Assembly: GCA_905331475.1 (NCBI GenBank)
Contig: CAJNYU010001115.1
Coordinates: 240,406-304,405 of the forward strand
Length of the DNA: 64,000 nt
Direction of reading: 5' to 3'
DNA from: Rotaria socialis
Lineage: Eukaryota > Rotifera > Eurotatoria > Philodinida > Philodinidae
The first letter of the stretch is position 1. Each line of letters begins with the position of its first letter. Below, in pieces: positions 36,030 to 48,362 of this stretch. The notes beneath the pieces are model-generated. The model had not been told where the DNA came from, made no database searches, and saw nothing but the letters and a program-made list of their open reading frames with translations. Position numbers and translations under genes: made by a program.

Positions 36030-39000
36030 ACGCATACATCATTCGTTTTCCTTTTCTTTGTTTCACACGCCTGCTTTAATATTCAGTTGGTATTACATAT
36101 GTAGAAAGATACTCGTATTGTTCTTTTATTTCTTCTTCTCCGTGTGTGTGTGTGTGTAATTTGACTTTTTTACAGTTATTCATGGAAAATCTATACAATA
36201 AAATACTGTTTCCGTTGTCATCTGATGTTAAATTTCCTTCATCATGTACTTAGATAGCGAATTATACTACAGGTATGATAACCAATGATTTCTCATGTAC
36301 ATCTTGTTGGTCTTCTTTATAAAATATTGGAAAATTTCATTCACACAAGCAAGCAAACTGGTAGAACGAGAATGGTTCATAATCTTCTGCAGAAAGTCTT
36401 GAGATTTCTTTAGAAATAAAATATTCAACGAACGAAACTAAAGGATATATATCTGTCGTTATCTTCGACCTCAATTTTATTATAACATGAAAAGCTTAAA
36501 TCATCAGCTAGCGATAGAAGACATGAAGGAAAATAGATGAATATTTCAGAATACCATTGTATTAATCTGCAGCAGTGTTTATCGAGATTTTTTACTTTAA
36601 TGTCTTTGTTCCTTTCTGCATGTAGCAATATCATAATTGAAAGTTCATTCATACATACTTTCAATTTTATTCAATAAAGATTGCCATCTCATGATGCCTC
36701 ACGGTATGTATATTTGTCTCTTAATCGTTTGTTCACTTTTTAAAGTCTCGTTTAAGATACAAAAATATTCAAACATTTCCTTAGTCTGAAGTTAGGCGAT
36801 CCAGATAAAATCTGAGACGGAATGTAACGTATCTTTCAAATTCTAAATATAAAGTCAATAGTATTTCATGCGATCACACTTTCGCAAGAAATGTTTTATC
36901 TAAACTGTGTGTTATAATTGTGTTCGACACAGCGTGGTCCAAAAAGCAAAATCATCCTCTTTTTTTGCAAATCCTATTTTTGAATGTTTACCGTGCAGTT
37001 TTTAGTTCAACTCTTTTTACAATCGATAGATCTAGAAAAAAGCTCCTATGCAGAGCTGTGTTTCGGCACTTATTTTAGATTCGATCACGATTTGCCGCAT
37101 ACAGAACTTTACAATTATACGAAATTTCAAGTTAGACATAACTAATGCTTGGAGATAATTTTTGTTTTCCGATGAATAACAGATTTTGTATTTAATCAAT
37201 CTCTTTTTCACTTTTCATTGACGGTTAAACGTATTAAAAATAAATTATTCTTCGCTGTATCTATTGCAAAAAGAATTGGACTAAAAACTGAATGGTAAAG
37301 ATATAAAAACATAATTGCAAAAAAATGAGAAGTTTCATTTTTGGACTACTCCGTAGCTACGAGTTACAGCCAAACGCATTTTGAGTCAAAAAAAAATATT
37401 TACATGACCATGGAAACGATACGCAGAAACAAACAAAAGAGTAACACAAATAAAAAGTGGTTGCTATGTTCTATTGCTAGCAAATGGGTGTGTGGAGAGA
37501 AAGAAAAACATCACCTGTAAACACACAGTATATGTCATAGGAAGAGATTGTATAAATATGACAGTTTTTATACAGAAAAAAAGTAACTCATATTCATCGG
37601 CAGTTTACAGTACAGAAATGAATGAAGAAATCAGAAAAAACGATGTGCTAAAGTTCGATTTAAATATTGAGACGACGATAAACAAATGCATGACACAGGC
37701 AAAATCCGTTTTAATAAGTGACAAAACTATAGAAATAGTTTTTTTTTTAATTTAGAAATGATTGTTAACTACCATGTCCATTCAAAAAATTCGTCAAAGC
37801 TCTGATTGTCATTTGATCATTTCGTTACTTGGCATATCAAAAATTTCTGTCCTACTTTTAGAAACATGATACGTACTTCACATTAAACTAAAAGACAAAC
37901 ACGAATTTCATAAAACCAAAATTTATTTTAAAATTTCTGCCGGACCATAAGAAACAAAACAAAAGCAAAACGTAATAGATCAACATGATGTATAAATAGT
38001 ATTTTTTAAAACAGACAAATCTTGTTATCAATATCTCGCAAGAATACAAGAGATTATTTTACGCTTCTGGTCCTGAATGATATTGTTATTGAGAATTCAG
38101 AGTACTTGTAAGTGTTGGCATATTTACCAAGAAAGAAAAGTGAGAAAAACGTAACAACAACACAAGTACTTGTTTTTTTGTATAACTTATTCACAAAAAT
38201 ATTCATATATCTATGATGAAATAGTCACATTTTGTTTTTCGCCTGATCGCAAATACAGCTAGAGAGCGAATTTATATTCGATAAGCTAGCAGCCTCTACT
38301 TCTGAATTTTACTTTCTACTTTTCAATTGCCTTCGAAAATTATGCTTTCAAATGAAGCGGAGATATCATTGATGGGATTCTCTAAAGATGAACTTCTGCA
38401 TGTTTTATTAACAATGAAATAAACTCTATGAATAATTAAATTTTAATGATGCATTTCTTACTGTGGCATAACATTGCCCATAATTTTTCTAAATTGAGTT
38501 AAACTTGTTTTAATCATCCGCCTTTGTCATTCTTGGTATCGAGCTACGTTTCTTTTCATAACATTCAAATACATTCTGTCATGTTGAACTCAAAAAAAAT
38601 GAACTCAACGATAATTCTATCTAATTCATATAGTTTTCAATGTGATATAGAGAAATTGTTGTCTATATGTTAGCAGCTTTTCCTGCGATAAAACGCCGTT
38701 TTCATTGAAAATATGAATACTTGGATTCATGCAACATGTTCGTAAAAGCAATCATCTCAAAAAGAAAATTCATTGTATGCAAGCTGCCTCTTGAAACTTT
38801 TTAACAACATTCTTTTCTTTTTGTTGAGTGAAAGAACGGTGCGTTAAACACATTTAAATGCACGACGCATAAATAAAGAAAAGAAAGCAAATGGATTCGA
38901 GCGATTTTTTAATTGGCGCCGGTTGTAGAGAAAAGAAACACATGATCTCTTATGATACATTAAAATTGTTATTTCGATGGCGTTCTGCGTCGCAAAAATG

Positions 39001-39666
39001 CATTATGAATATATTCACATTACAAGAGAGTGTGTTTGAACGGAAAAAAAGTGTTTTTTCTTAAAATTTGATGTTCAATCGTTCGTTGTATAATTTGTTT
39101 TTGTCACGGACAGGAAAAATGTCTACATTGGCGTTGGAGAGAATAATTTGAGGTTCATCGAGAGTTGATTCAATTCCGAAATTTTTTTAATTTAGAATCT
39201 CTTTATTAAATAAGCAATATTCACTGGTATCAACTGATGCTTGAGGCTGGTCTAAATCTTGTCTCATGATATTTCTGGCAATATTATTGAGCCTATTGTC
39301 TCATAGGGCTTCCCAGTACTTCTTCGATTTTTAACTAATGTCTTAGAAGATCGGGCTAGAAATGAGTATACGGTTCCAGCCTGTTAATATATTTTCAATG
39401 ATTTTGCACTTTTACTTTTGCCGAGGTCGCAGTACTTTGTACTGCAACTAAAGGTACATTACTGGAAAGAAAGGACAGGTGTACTTTTCAGACAAAAAAT
39501 AATTTTCGTGCTCTCAAGGACGGATGTAAATGAATTTTTCAGGCTCCATATAAATACTCTTCTTTTGCGATGTGCTTTGCCAGAAAAAAAATCGAATTCA
39601 CCCAAGTATAAAGATAAATTTTCGTTCTCGACACTTACAACATTCTTCATTCAATTATATTAAATA
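36030..39666. other. Intergenic region of about 3.6 kb
   Basis: No exon recognised. It contains a (GT)n tract near 36140-36156 and the degenerate inverted-repeat element at 36929-37354. A 93-codon frame at 37474-37755 shows no domain. Confidence 0.5.
36929..37354. mobile_element. Degenerate MITE with about 100-bp inverted repeats
   Basis: The left end reads ACAGCGTGGTCCAAAAAGC. The reverse complement of the right end reads ACGGAGTAGTCCAAAAATG. The similarity continues for about 100 bp, through a T7 run with GCAA, TTTACC, CAGTTTTTAGT and CAA.TCTTTTT.CAAT, with perhaps 25-30% mismatch. There is no coding content. It looks like an old non-autonomous DNA transposon of about 425 bp. Confidence 0.65.
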
Positions 39667-40389
39667 ATGGCAAAGACCGAACCAGTAACAATAGCCAATC
39701 TTGATGAACACAATCGATTAGCATTTGAAAGATTTCTAAAATTTGAACACGAGATGAAAGCTTCATCGAAAGAGCTGAATCCTTCCTATCGTGCTCCCTA
39801 TCAAAACCTTAATCCAACTCCACTTGGATTGTGTGCATTTGCCTTAACAACATTTATGGCATCTATGTATCTGGCTGGTGCAACTGTTCTTGTTACTGCC
39901 TCTCTAGGTGTAGTTATGGGCCCTGCTCTATGTTATGGTGGACTCGTTCAACTTCTAGCAGGACTACTCGAATTTCGTAATGGAAACAGCTTACTTGGTC
40001 TTATATTTTCTTCTTATGGAGGATTCTGGCTCAGTTTTGCTTCACTTAATATATCTGCTTTCAGCTTTCTTTCTGGTTACAGTGATTCAGTTGCATTGAA
40101 TAATGCTCTTGGTGTCTTTTTTCTTGCATGGACAATTTATACGGTACTGATGCTGCTGGCTGTTCTACGAACCAATTTCGTTACTATCGGTCTGTTCGTT
40201 TTTCTCATTATCTGTTTTGTACTTCTTACCGCCAGCAAATTTTTACAAGCCGATCCTAACTTACAACGAGCAGCGGGCGCATTTGGTATTCTCACTGCAG
40301 CCATTGCTTGGTACTCGGCTATTGCACATTTGCTGAATAGTATGGATTGGTTTTTCAAGCTACCTTTGTTTGAAGTTAAATGGCGGTGA
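39667..40389 (+). CDS. GPR1/FUN34/YaaH-family acetate transporter
   Basis: A 240-residue intronless protein of the AceTr family (bacterial SatP/YaaH, fungal Ady2/Ato), plasma-membrane transporters for acetate/succinate or ammonium. The signature NPxPLGL is present as NPTPLGL at residues 49-55, right before the first helix. Six hydrophobic segments follow: FALTTFMASMYLAGA, VVMGPALCYGGLVQLLAGLLEF, LIFSSYGGFWLSFASL, ALGVFFLAWTIYTVLMLLAVL, VTIGLFVFLIICFVLLTA and GAFGILTAAIAWYSAIAHLL. The GG-x-x-Q-L-x-A-G motif of helix 2 and SSYGGFW of helix 3 fit the family. The N-terminus is a soluble 45 residues. The family is common in bacteria, fungi and protists but not usual in animals; with no introns, lateral acquisition is a reasonable inference. 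Confidence 0.9.
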   Translation: MAKTEPVTIANLDEHNRLAFERFLKFEHEMKASSKELNPSYRAPYQNLNPTPLGLCAFALTTFMASMYLAGATVLVTASLGVVMGPALCYGGLVQLLAGLLEFRNGNSLLGLIFSSYGGFWLSFASLNISAFSFLSGYSDSVALNNALGVFFLAWTIYTVLMLLAVLRTNFVTIGLFVFLIICFVLLTASKFLQADPNLQRAAGAFGILTAAIAWYSAIAHLLNSMDWFFKLPLFEVKWR

Positions 40390-43341
40390 TTGTAAATGGA
40401 AAACCTGACTGAAATATTGCCGTAGACATTGAAAATAAGCAAAGAACAATTAATTAAGTAGAGAGAGCATTTTTTTCTGTATAGAATTTTAGTAGAATTC
40501 AAATAAAATTATTGGTCAATAATTGAAATATAATGAATTAACTTAGAGGGTGAATATTTGTACATCTTATCGAAAGAGAAATACTATTCTATCGAGCTTT
40601 TTACAAGAGGATGTGGGTATATTTTTGAGTCTCACTACTCGTTTAAATTACACGCTTGGAAGCGTATAAATATGTTAAAAAAACATCCAGCGCTTTTATT
40701 TTATTCTCTATACACGTTTAAAAAAATAAACAGCCATTCTGTGTTCGAATCGAATCGAGTTGCGGTCCTATAGAAGGTCAATAAAGCATCGAGAGCAACA
40801 TAACAAGTCTTCTGACAGTAAGCGCATTAGCACTCTTAATCAGTCGATAAGGCGCTATACGTAATCTATAATATCAAATTTTCAGTGCGATTAAAATTCT
40901 TGAATCATATGTTTTTTTGTAAAATTCTTCTATTCTTCACCTGAATTATGAAGAAAGTAAAATGTGCCGATTTTTGAGAGAACGCATGCATTTCAAAGTG
41001 GCTTAATAAAAAATAAATGCAATTAGATATTATAGATTATCCATTTTATTTCAATTTTACGCCTATAAATATCAATTTTGATTAATTCAAATAGACACAA
41101 TTGATAAAATATACGTTTCTGAAATAAACTAAGTGTTGTTAGACGTACGATAAATATTGTCTAAGAAGTATGTAGTTGTTGGTATTGCTTTTAGTTTCTG
41201 TGGCATTCAGGACTGCGAAGTGCTGATTTTCAAATGTGGTACATCGTTGGGGTACTCAATTTTTTTCTAAATGGAAAGAATTCATTTGGAAAAACTATCT
41301 GAAATACCTTCTCTCTTAAAAAGCAACATAATTTTACACTGTTCTCTATTAGATTTCGAGTTTATTGAGTATCTTTCACAATACAACACTGTCACAGTTA
41401 AGTCGTAATTTAAATAGAAGACCTATAATCCACAAAACAACACAAAACTTCCAATCAAGACATGCTAAATATTGTAATCAACTGGAGCAAGATTTTTTAG
41501 CATGACTACATTTTTCTTGTCGTCGAGCACATTTGATTAATTCAGGTTCGTTACAATTCATCTTACAGTTCAATCGTATTTTTAATTCAGCAGCTACAGT
41601 TTCACTATAAGGAAAAAAGAAAAGACTCATCAAAATTTATTTTGATCTGAAGATAGAAAACATTTAGATACAACAAGACTAAATGAATGAAAAAAACAGA
41701 TACTAATAATTATTGGCTGATTTTTCACCAATATTGTTCGCTATAAATATCGCTATAGTGACGATATGAGATTCATTGTAAAACACAATTTATATATATC
41801 AAGAATCAGTTTATGATATGAAAAGCTTAAAAACCCAAATGGGGTACACTTGGCAGCCCTGGTGACATTTTGTATTGATCGAATATGTATCTAAGTAAAT
41901 CTATAAAATTATGAATTCAATGCGGTATTCAAGTCAAAATATTTTTCCGTTAAAAATGAACCGAAAAATATTTGAATAGAAATTCCGTCGTTTTAGAAGA
42001 ATCTATTTTCGGAGGTTCAATTGTAAATGTTTATTTTTAGAAAATTTCTGTAATGAATTCATGCGTAGATGGGTCATAATTCTGTTTTGTTTCAACAACT
42101 TCCTGGAGTATAAAAAATGCAAGAAAATTTCTATTGTAATTTTGACAAATGTACGTTCTATTGATAGATATGAAAGACGTAGTCTAGAAAACAAATGAGA
42201 AAATTCAATATCATGAATAAATGGCAAACAATTCTATACACAATAGAAACAATGAAGAATCGATGGAAATAACTGGATGTGACATTGTCCCTATTGAGTA
42301 ATGAAATGTCTAAATAAATGACATCCACTCACACCCTCGTAAATAATATAAAAAGCTAATTCGTTGTAATACCAAAACAACAAGTACAAGATCTTCTCTT
42401 TAGCGAAAAGAGGTGAACAAAACAAAATTGAATCGCTAACATTTTTATCTAGGACTTGCATAGAAGAAGATATTCTGAAATCTTGCCTTCGTTTTAAAGC
42501 TATCGGAGTGTCATCATTTCTGTAAAATCTTTATTGTCAACGATTATATAGAGTGTGCATAGAAAAATATATTCCCTATTTGAAACGATCGTAGTTTCTC
42601 GAAACAGGTGGTTTGCCATTGGCCTATTTCACTGGCAAATCTTACTTGAATCTCATTCAATGCAGTGTAATTGAGTTGTGCAATATTTGTGACTCATTTA
42701 AAAATACGAAATAATCAAATAAAAACCTTTGTTTCCTACGCACGCGCGTCATTGTAGAGAAACCGCGGAAAATATATGACAGAAAATAAAAGTTGTTGTT
42801 TTATCAGTGGAAGCTTCTTTTCTGCACGTAAATATTCTCAAAAAGCTGGTAAATAATATTTATGACACGCTGTCAAAGGTTTTTCTAGAAAGTGCACATG
42901 ATACGTTAATATTCTTCGACAACTATAAAATCAAATACAAAAACCAGCAGGTAATATTATTCTCATAGGGTACTAGTAAAGAGCAAAAAAAACCTTTTGG
43001 AAGTTCTATATCATACTAATTGCCAGGTTTTTTACTTATGATTATATATTTTCAGTATGAGTATCTATTTCATTGTCAATATCATAGTCTGAGAATTATA
43101 CTTGCACGACACGATATACACAATCAGATAGATTTATGTCATACATTTTACCTGCTCTATATGTGACTCATTGTTTTACTCTTTCAGAATATTCTTTCTC
43201 ATGCGACGATACACGATAAACTGATTGATTACGTCACAGTTGTTTGTTCACATTCACTGTTAATATTGATGCAAGATAATCTTGTCTCAAGTTCAACTAA
43301 ATTTATATTAATTTTATATCGGAGCCAATAAAAGCAACGAC
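40390..43341. other. Intergenic region of about 3 kb
   Basis: AT-rich. The only exon-like piece is the Cys-rich terminal exon at 41478-41604. I see no promoter or repeat that I can name. Confidence 0.5.
41478..41604 (-). CDS. Possible last exon of a small Cys-rich peptide
   Basis: After a strong acceptor (TTTCTTTTTTCCTTATAG on the minus strand) there is an open exon of about 42 codons. It reads ETVAAELKIRLNCKMNC, then NEPELIKCARRQEKCSHAK and KSCSS, then a stop. Five cysteines with spacing x3, x7, x6 and x6 look like a disulfide-rich secreted or CHCH-like peptide. I could not find a convincing first exon with an ATG or signal peptide upstream, so the gene is incomplete in my model and may not be real. 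Confidence 0.35.
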
Positions 43342-44697
43342 ATGTTAGAACAAATTCATGATGATTCCAAACCTAAACAGTCTTCTGCTGCATTCGATGA
43401 AATGCACAAATTCTTTAAAGGACCCAAATATCTATTGACCTTCAAGTTACCTCTATTTCTAATTGGAGCTGTAATTTATATTTTTTATTACATCGCCAAA
43501 AAAGTGCTTCTGCACTTGATCCGTTTGTATTTTGAAATACTAACATGTGCTGATTCGGTCATCAATGCGATGTTTAATTATACAGCATTACTCACCATAG
43601 CATTTCCGAAGTTCATTCGACATTGGAGAATAGAGTGTTACCGAAAAGTACTACAACCTACAGGATTTTTTATTAAAACTCGAATAATTCCTGCACTTCG
43701 ACTCATCGGACTTGAGACAATATGGCTCAGCGGTCAGTTTTATCTATACGTTATTTTACCAACAGTAATGTTCTTATATAAGTATATAATCGTGCCTACT
43801 GTTAAGTTAATCATATACATTTCTAAAGCGTTGTACTTTGTTGTCTGTATAATTTTGATTCTGCTTCAAGAAACGTTTCTATGGATACGGGAATATATTA
43901 TCAAAACATTATGCACGTATATATTTTATTATGTCCTGCTACCGCTTATTCATGGCATTAAGAAAATATGTTCGTTCATCTACATACTGAAGTTAATGTC
44001 AGTCTATATATTAATGGTTCACGTCGTACCCGCTTTCCGAGACCTATTATATTACTTGAAAATATATAACATTCGTCATTCTGTGAACGCTCTCTATTAT
44101 ATTTGTCATGCATTGGCATTTATGCACCAACACGTTTTCAAGCCTCTTTTTCTTAACATATACACGATCAGCTCACTTATTTGCGCCGAGATTTTTTCGC
44201 GAGTGCATAGCTTACTGGTTCATATCAGATCAGTTTTTCGAATCATATTCTATCGATTGCAAAAATTTGCTGCTGAACATCATTGGAGCGTTCGCGATCA
44301 GATGTATTATGCATGTGAATTCATAGTCCACCATGTTCTCAAACCTTTTTTTCGTGGTTTATTTAAATGCTTATACTTTTTTCATATTAATGTTTTACTA
44401 CCTGTTGGAAAATTTTTGATTTACATGGTACCAATCATTCGGCGTAATATAAAACTATTTGGTTTGGATCCGATTCAGCGTGTTGCATTCCAGCTTGACT
44501 ACTTTGCCTATGAATCTATATTAAAACCATGCGGTCAAGCACTCTCTAAAGCATTACCAATGTTCGTTACTACATGTACTGCTATTGCTGAGATAGTTGC
44601 CAATTCAATAAATACGATTGCTGGCGCAATATCAATAACAAGCAATGCTATCGTTTCTGCGATGCAATCTATTCATGTGTCAAATCAATCCTCATGA
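43342..44697 (+). CDS. Unrecognised polytopic, aromatic-rich membrane protein
   Basis: An intronless frame of 451 residues that I cannot place in a family. After a 30-residue hydrophilic start it is an almost unbroken series of hydrophobic or amphipathic helices rich in Tyr, Phe, Ile, Leu and His. At least six could span a membrane (for example LPLFLIGAVIYIFYYIA, FYLYVILPTVMFLYKYII and LYFVVCIILILLQETFLW). A loose unit recurs: a helix ending in 'VLxPhhxhh+' (VLQPTGFFIKTR, VILPTVMFLYK, VLLPLIHGIKK, VFKPLFLNIYT, VLKPFFRGLFK, VLLPVGKFLIY, ILKPCGQALSK), spaced about 40-60 residues. The spacing and the repeated Pro suggest internal duplication. The last 50 residues are small and polar (Ala/Ser/Thr). 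Codon use resembles its neighbours. Function unknown. Confidence 0.75.
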   Translation: MLEQIHDDSKPKQSSAAFDEMHKFFKGPKYLLTFKLPLFLIGAVIYIFYYIAKKVLLHLIRLYFEILTCADSVINAMFNYTALLTIAFPKFIRHWRIECYRKVLQPTGFFIKTRIIPALRLIGLETIWLSGQFYLYVILPTVMFLYKYIIVPTVKLIIYISKALYFVVCIILILLQETFLWIREYIIKTLCTYIFYYVLLPLIHGIKKICSFIYILKLMSVYILMVHVVPAFRDLLYYLKIYNIRHSVNALYYICHALAFMHQHVFKPLFLNIYTISSLICAEIFSRVHSLLVHIRSVFRIIFYRLQKFAAEHHWSVRDQMYYACEFIVHHVLKPFFRGLFKCLYFFHINVLLPVGKFLIYMVPIIRRNIKLFGLDPIQRVAFQLDYFAYESILKPCGQALSKALPMFVTTCTAIAEIVANSINTIAGAISITSNAIVSAMQSIHVSNQSS

Positions 44698-45888
44698 TTT
44701 TTTCAATGTTACTGTATTAGTCACTTGGGCTGCGATTCGACCTATATTTTATCGAAAAAAGTAGAAAATTTTCGAAAACCGCTTAATTTTGCTACTGTTT
44801 TAATACGAAAAGAAAACTTTTAATATGTACAATCATGTGTTTTGGACAAATTCTTGTACTATATAGTGACATTTGTTTTAAATAGTATTTTTCCTTTCGC
44901 CTATTTAGTGGGCTGACTGAGAAATTGTTTAATACTAAATACAGAATGCAAAATAGTTCAAAAGATAAAAACATTCACAAAGTGATCATGTACTAGTTTC
45001 GAGTTTTTAGTGAAGTTTTAGTCAGATATAAAAGCTATATATATACTCCTAGAAAAAATAAGTTTCATTCTGTATTTTAAGGATATTGTTACCAAGAGAA
45101 TATATTTTTTAAAACGCAAACGACATTTTCTGAAAGCCTATGAAATTTTACACCATCCTGTGTATATGCATTTTCATTTACACTTATTGATTACTAGAAA
45201 ACATTGAGTTATGATACAATACAAAATAAACTTGCGGAAAAAAATAAGCGATGAATGCTGCTTATCAGGAGAATAAAATTAGGTTGAGATTTTTGGAAAG
45301 TCATGTCCGTAATCTGAAACGTCTTCTTTAATTATGAGAAATAGTATTTGTTTTTTCAAAGCTTATGATCTACTTTATTGCTATTTATCGATTTGTGAAA
45401 CACTTTTAAAATGATCCTCGAATTAGCGACTTATTTCAGTAGAAAAAATTACATAAGGATCTTGGCTACGATTGAACTGTTTATAACAACTCCATTAAAA
45501 CGATTTTCGAGCAGAGCAGTTAAAAAATACCAAACTAATTGAACAGAAACGGTGTATAAAATATCCTCTCTTTTTGTCATTTTTTTATCGAAAATCCTAT
45601 ATTTTTAAAAAAGTACAATCGGAGGCCAGGTATTAGTGTGTAAAAGCAAAATTAAATGTACGCCATCAAATTTTTGTCCTCTACTGCAATACCCGATGGC
45701 TCCGATACTAAATGTTATCCAAGGAAAAAATCCCGATAATTTCATATCTGAGGGCGTCTTTGTGAATATTGGCCAACGATAAATCTCGAATACTAGAGAA
45801 AAAAATAAGACATGGTGCCGAAGTATTTGATGTAGCTTTTCGTTCGCTCTCCGTCTATAATTATTTAAATTTCTCGAAAAAAAAAATA
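44698..45888. other. Intergenic region, 3' flank
   Basis: AT-rich, with no exon recognised. Confidence 0.5.
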
Positions 45889-45960
45889 CTCCGCGGCGGG
45901 GAATCGAACCCCGGTTTCCCGCGTGACAGGCGGGGATACTAACCACTATACTACCGCGGA
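45889..45960 (-). tRNA. tRNA-Asp: tRNA-Asp(GUC)
   Basis: A complete 72-nt cloverleaf on the minus strand. The acceptor TCCGCGG/CCGCGGA has discriminator G. The D arm is AGTATAGTGGTTAGTAT. The anticodon stem CCCGC/GCGGG encloses loop CTGTCAC, giving anticodon GUC. The T arm is CCGGGGTTCGATTCCCCG. It is nearly identical to standard eukaryotic tRNA-Asp and has no intron. A 120-codon frame across it is an artefact. Confidence 0.97.
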
Positions 45961-47708
45961 CATTCATGATTCTACGAAGTCATCTATAGATTTCAAACTG
46001 TGTCCATCAATGACAATATGTCAGTAATGTTCGTTCTACTTGTTAAAGTGATATCAGATCAAACTTGCATCACACTCTACATCGAATTTACTTCTGTTAC
46101 ATTTTTTTCTATAGTTGCTTGTTGCGTATGCGTCACATCATAAGTAAAAAGAACATCTATAAGAATTCGTAATACCGTTCAATTAAGTAATGTTTGCACA
46201 ATTCAAATCGATAAGACTCTCATACGTTTTGTTGAGGATTTACATGTAGAGTTATGTATTTTCTATTTAACGATGCATTTATTATTAAAACATACTGATT
46301 TTGATATTCTCATTGAAAGAGATGAGTTTGATCGTTTCTTCTTAGTCAAGCAGAATAAATATAAACTAAAAACAGTGTTGACGTTAAACAAATTAAAAAT
46401 ATCTCTACAAATCTGAATCTAGTTCAAATTAGAACTAGCACACAGATCTATTTATTTTCGTAGAATAATACTAATAACAGCAATTTTGTTTTGTTCAAAA
46501 AACAAACTGGTTACCCTGCGCTGAATTCATCAGTCATTCTTTATACAACTAGATAATTTCAAAATTAGGATAAAAAAACCGGATGTCACCATTTGAAAGT
46601 CAATGCATCGGGTAAAATGACTGGGTACTTTTATAACTGACAAAAAATACCAAGAGTTGTTTGGGTTAAATTTTTACTCTCCTATCTATTTCAGCTAACC
46701 TTCAAAACCACTCTGCGGTTGATTGATCTAAGCATAACAGAGAGATAATGTCTAGATAGAGAATTTTACAAAATTTGTAAGTTCATCATTTTCAATCAAG
46801 TTGACAAAATGTAGAGGGTTTGGATAAAAAAAAGTTAAAAAGAAGCTGCTAATGGATGGACCGTCGAACATTCACTATTTCACATGTATATGGTTTAGAA
46901 AAATTAAAATTAAAATTCAAACGATTTGACATATAACTATGGAGGATTTTTCGGTATTTTATGGATTCTATTTCGATTGGCAGATGCGTTGAAGCACCTG
47001 ATCGCATGCAGTAGTTCCTTGCATCGATATAACATAAACAAAAAAATGATATTTCATGAAAATAGCTACCTGAGCAGTTTCGTTAGCAAATTGTATTGCA
47101 AAAATTGATAGGAAATGAGATTCGAATATTTTTCAATTAATTCATTTGTCATAAAGTGCCGTAATCACTAACGTTAGTTGGAAAAAATTCCATCACCTTT
47201 GTGTGACATGCAATTGCAACGAAATCGTCATTGTTGACTCAATATTGATACAACAAAATTGGAATCATCCAATATGAGCTTACTATATAGGAACCCTGAA
47301 TCGTAAGATCTATTTACTGTATTTTTCAACAAATAAATACAAGCATCAATCAAGTAGGTACACAACACTACATGAAATATTCAATCATAAGTTTAGTTGC
47401 TTGTTCTTAATGAAGAAAAAAATTCACTCATTCAAATTAGAAACATTTTTAAAAGTAAAGAACTAATAAGCACTAGCTATATTTTTGAAATAAATAAATA
47501 AATACTGATCCCCTATATGGTTAAACTCGACTCTTGCGTTCATTTTATTTTAGTTGAATTAATATAGTAAAAGAGTTTTATAATCGAAGCGAAAAAGTGA
47601 TTTCTCTCATTTACAAACGCATTCAAGGAAACGATCCCGAACAGAAGAGTTGAAAAATCGCAATGAATCAAACTTATCTACGTTTGTTTTATATTTTTAG
47701 TAACAAAT
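45961..47708. other. Intergenic region of about 1.7 kb
   Basis: AT-rich sequence without recognisable exons. A splice acceptor (TATATTTTTAG) lies 8 bases before the next start codon, indicating a 5' UTR intron for the gene at 47709. Confidence 0.45.
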
Positions 47709-48362
47709 ATGCCTAGTGAAAATGGTATTTATTGTATATGGCTCGATCTTCATATTGGAATCATTGAAGAATATCGAGCTTTTCATGAGAAATTTCAAGA
47801 AAAGCTTGCTCCAATAAACGGTTTACCACCGGATTCGATTAATAATCTGATGTTATGTTTCGAACAAGAAATTGCTCCAATCAAATTTGTTTCAAATATC
47901 GACGATGCTTTGGTTTTGATTCAAAATGAAACCGAAAAAAGAATCATTCTGATATCTTCAGGAACATTAGGCAAAAATATTGTTCCCTTTGTTACTGAGA
48001 ATTACCCGCGTGTTTATTCTTTCTATATTTTCTGCGCGGTAATTAGTAATCACTGTCGTTGGGCACTGCCATATAGCAGTTGTTTACAAATGTTTGGTCA
48101 TGAAACTGATCTGCTTATCCGTCTTCTTCGTGATATTTCAAAGGAATTCATCCATTTAGGGCGTTCATATCTAGCGGTAGACGAGGGAGAAAGTGCCCGA
48201 CAATATTTCGTTACTGCTCAAACGCTGGAAATAGACGCTAACAATGCAGATACTATACATCATACATTCAACGAGCGTCTCGACTTGCTTCAAGGCCCAA
48301 ATGGTCTTATTCGAAGAGCGAAAAATTTAAGAGACGAGCACATAGCACGTGAAACAATAGGT
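47709..48362 (+). CDS. Receiver-like domain protein, N-terminal part
   Basis: The frame opens at ATG 47709 after a 5' UTR acceptor. It encodes IYCIWLDLHIGIIEEYR, a long linker, FVSNIDDALVLIQ, then RIILISSGTLGKNIVP and YSFYIFCAVISNHCRW. The alternation of Asp-ended and buried strands ('CIWLD', 'IILISSG', 'FYIFC') looks like a Rossmann/receiver-type fold. The next part (HETDLLIRLLRDISKEFIHLG and GESARQYFVTAQTLE) is helical and resembles a single TPR-like pair, ending GPNGLIRRAKNLRDEHIARE. The same N-terminal pattern opens the ART-TPR gene at 54696 ('FRIFWLD', 'RIVLIVSGSLGCEIVP', 'SSVYVFC'), so the two share a domain. A donor (ATAG|GTAATT) ends this exon in phase 1, but I cannot connect it in frame to the next coding block. 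Function unknown. Confidence 0.65.

Noticed and set aside
37474..37755. 93-codon plus-strand frame in the 36-39.7 kb gap
   Set aside because: No recognisable motif or helix pattern; isolated, with no splice partners found. Kept out for lack of evidence.
40137..40502. 121-codon minus-strand frame opposite the acetate-transporter gene
   Set aside because: Antisense shadow of a well-supported gene; no family features of its own.
45605..45967. 120-codon minus-strand frame over the tRNA-Asp locus
   Set aside because: It reads through the tRNA; the apparent N-terminal residues are translation of the tRNA itself. No protein domain.
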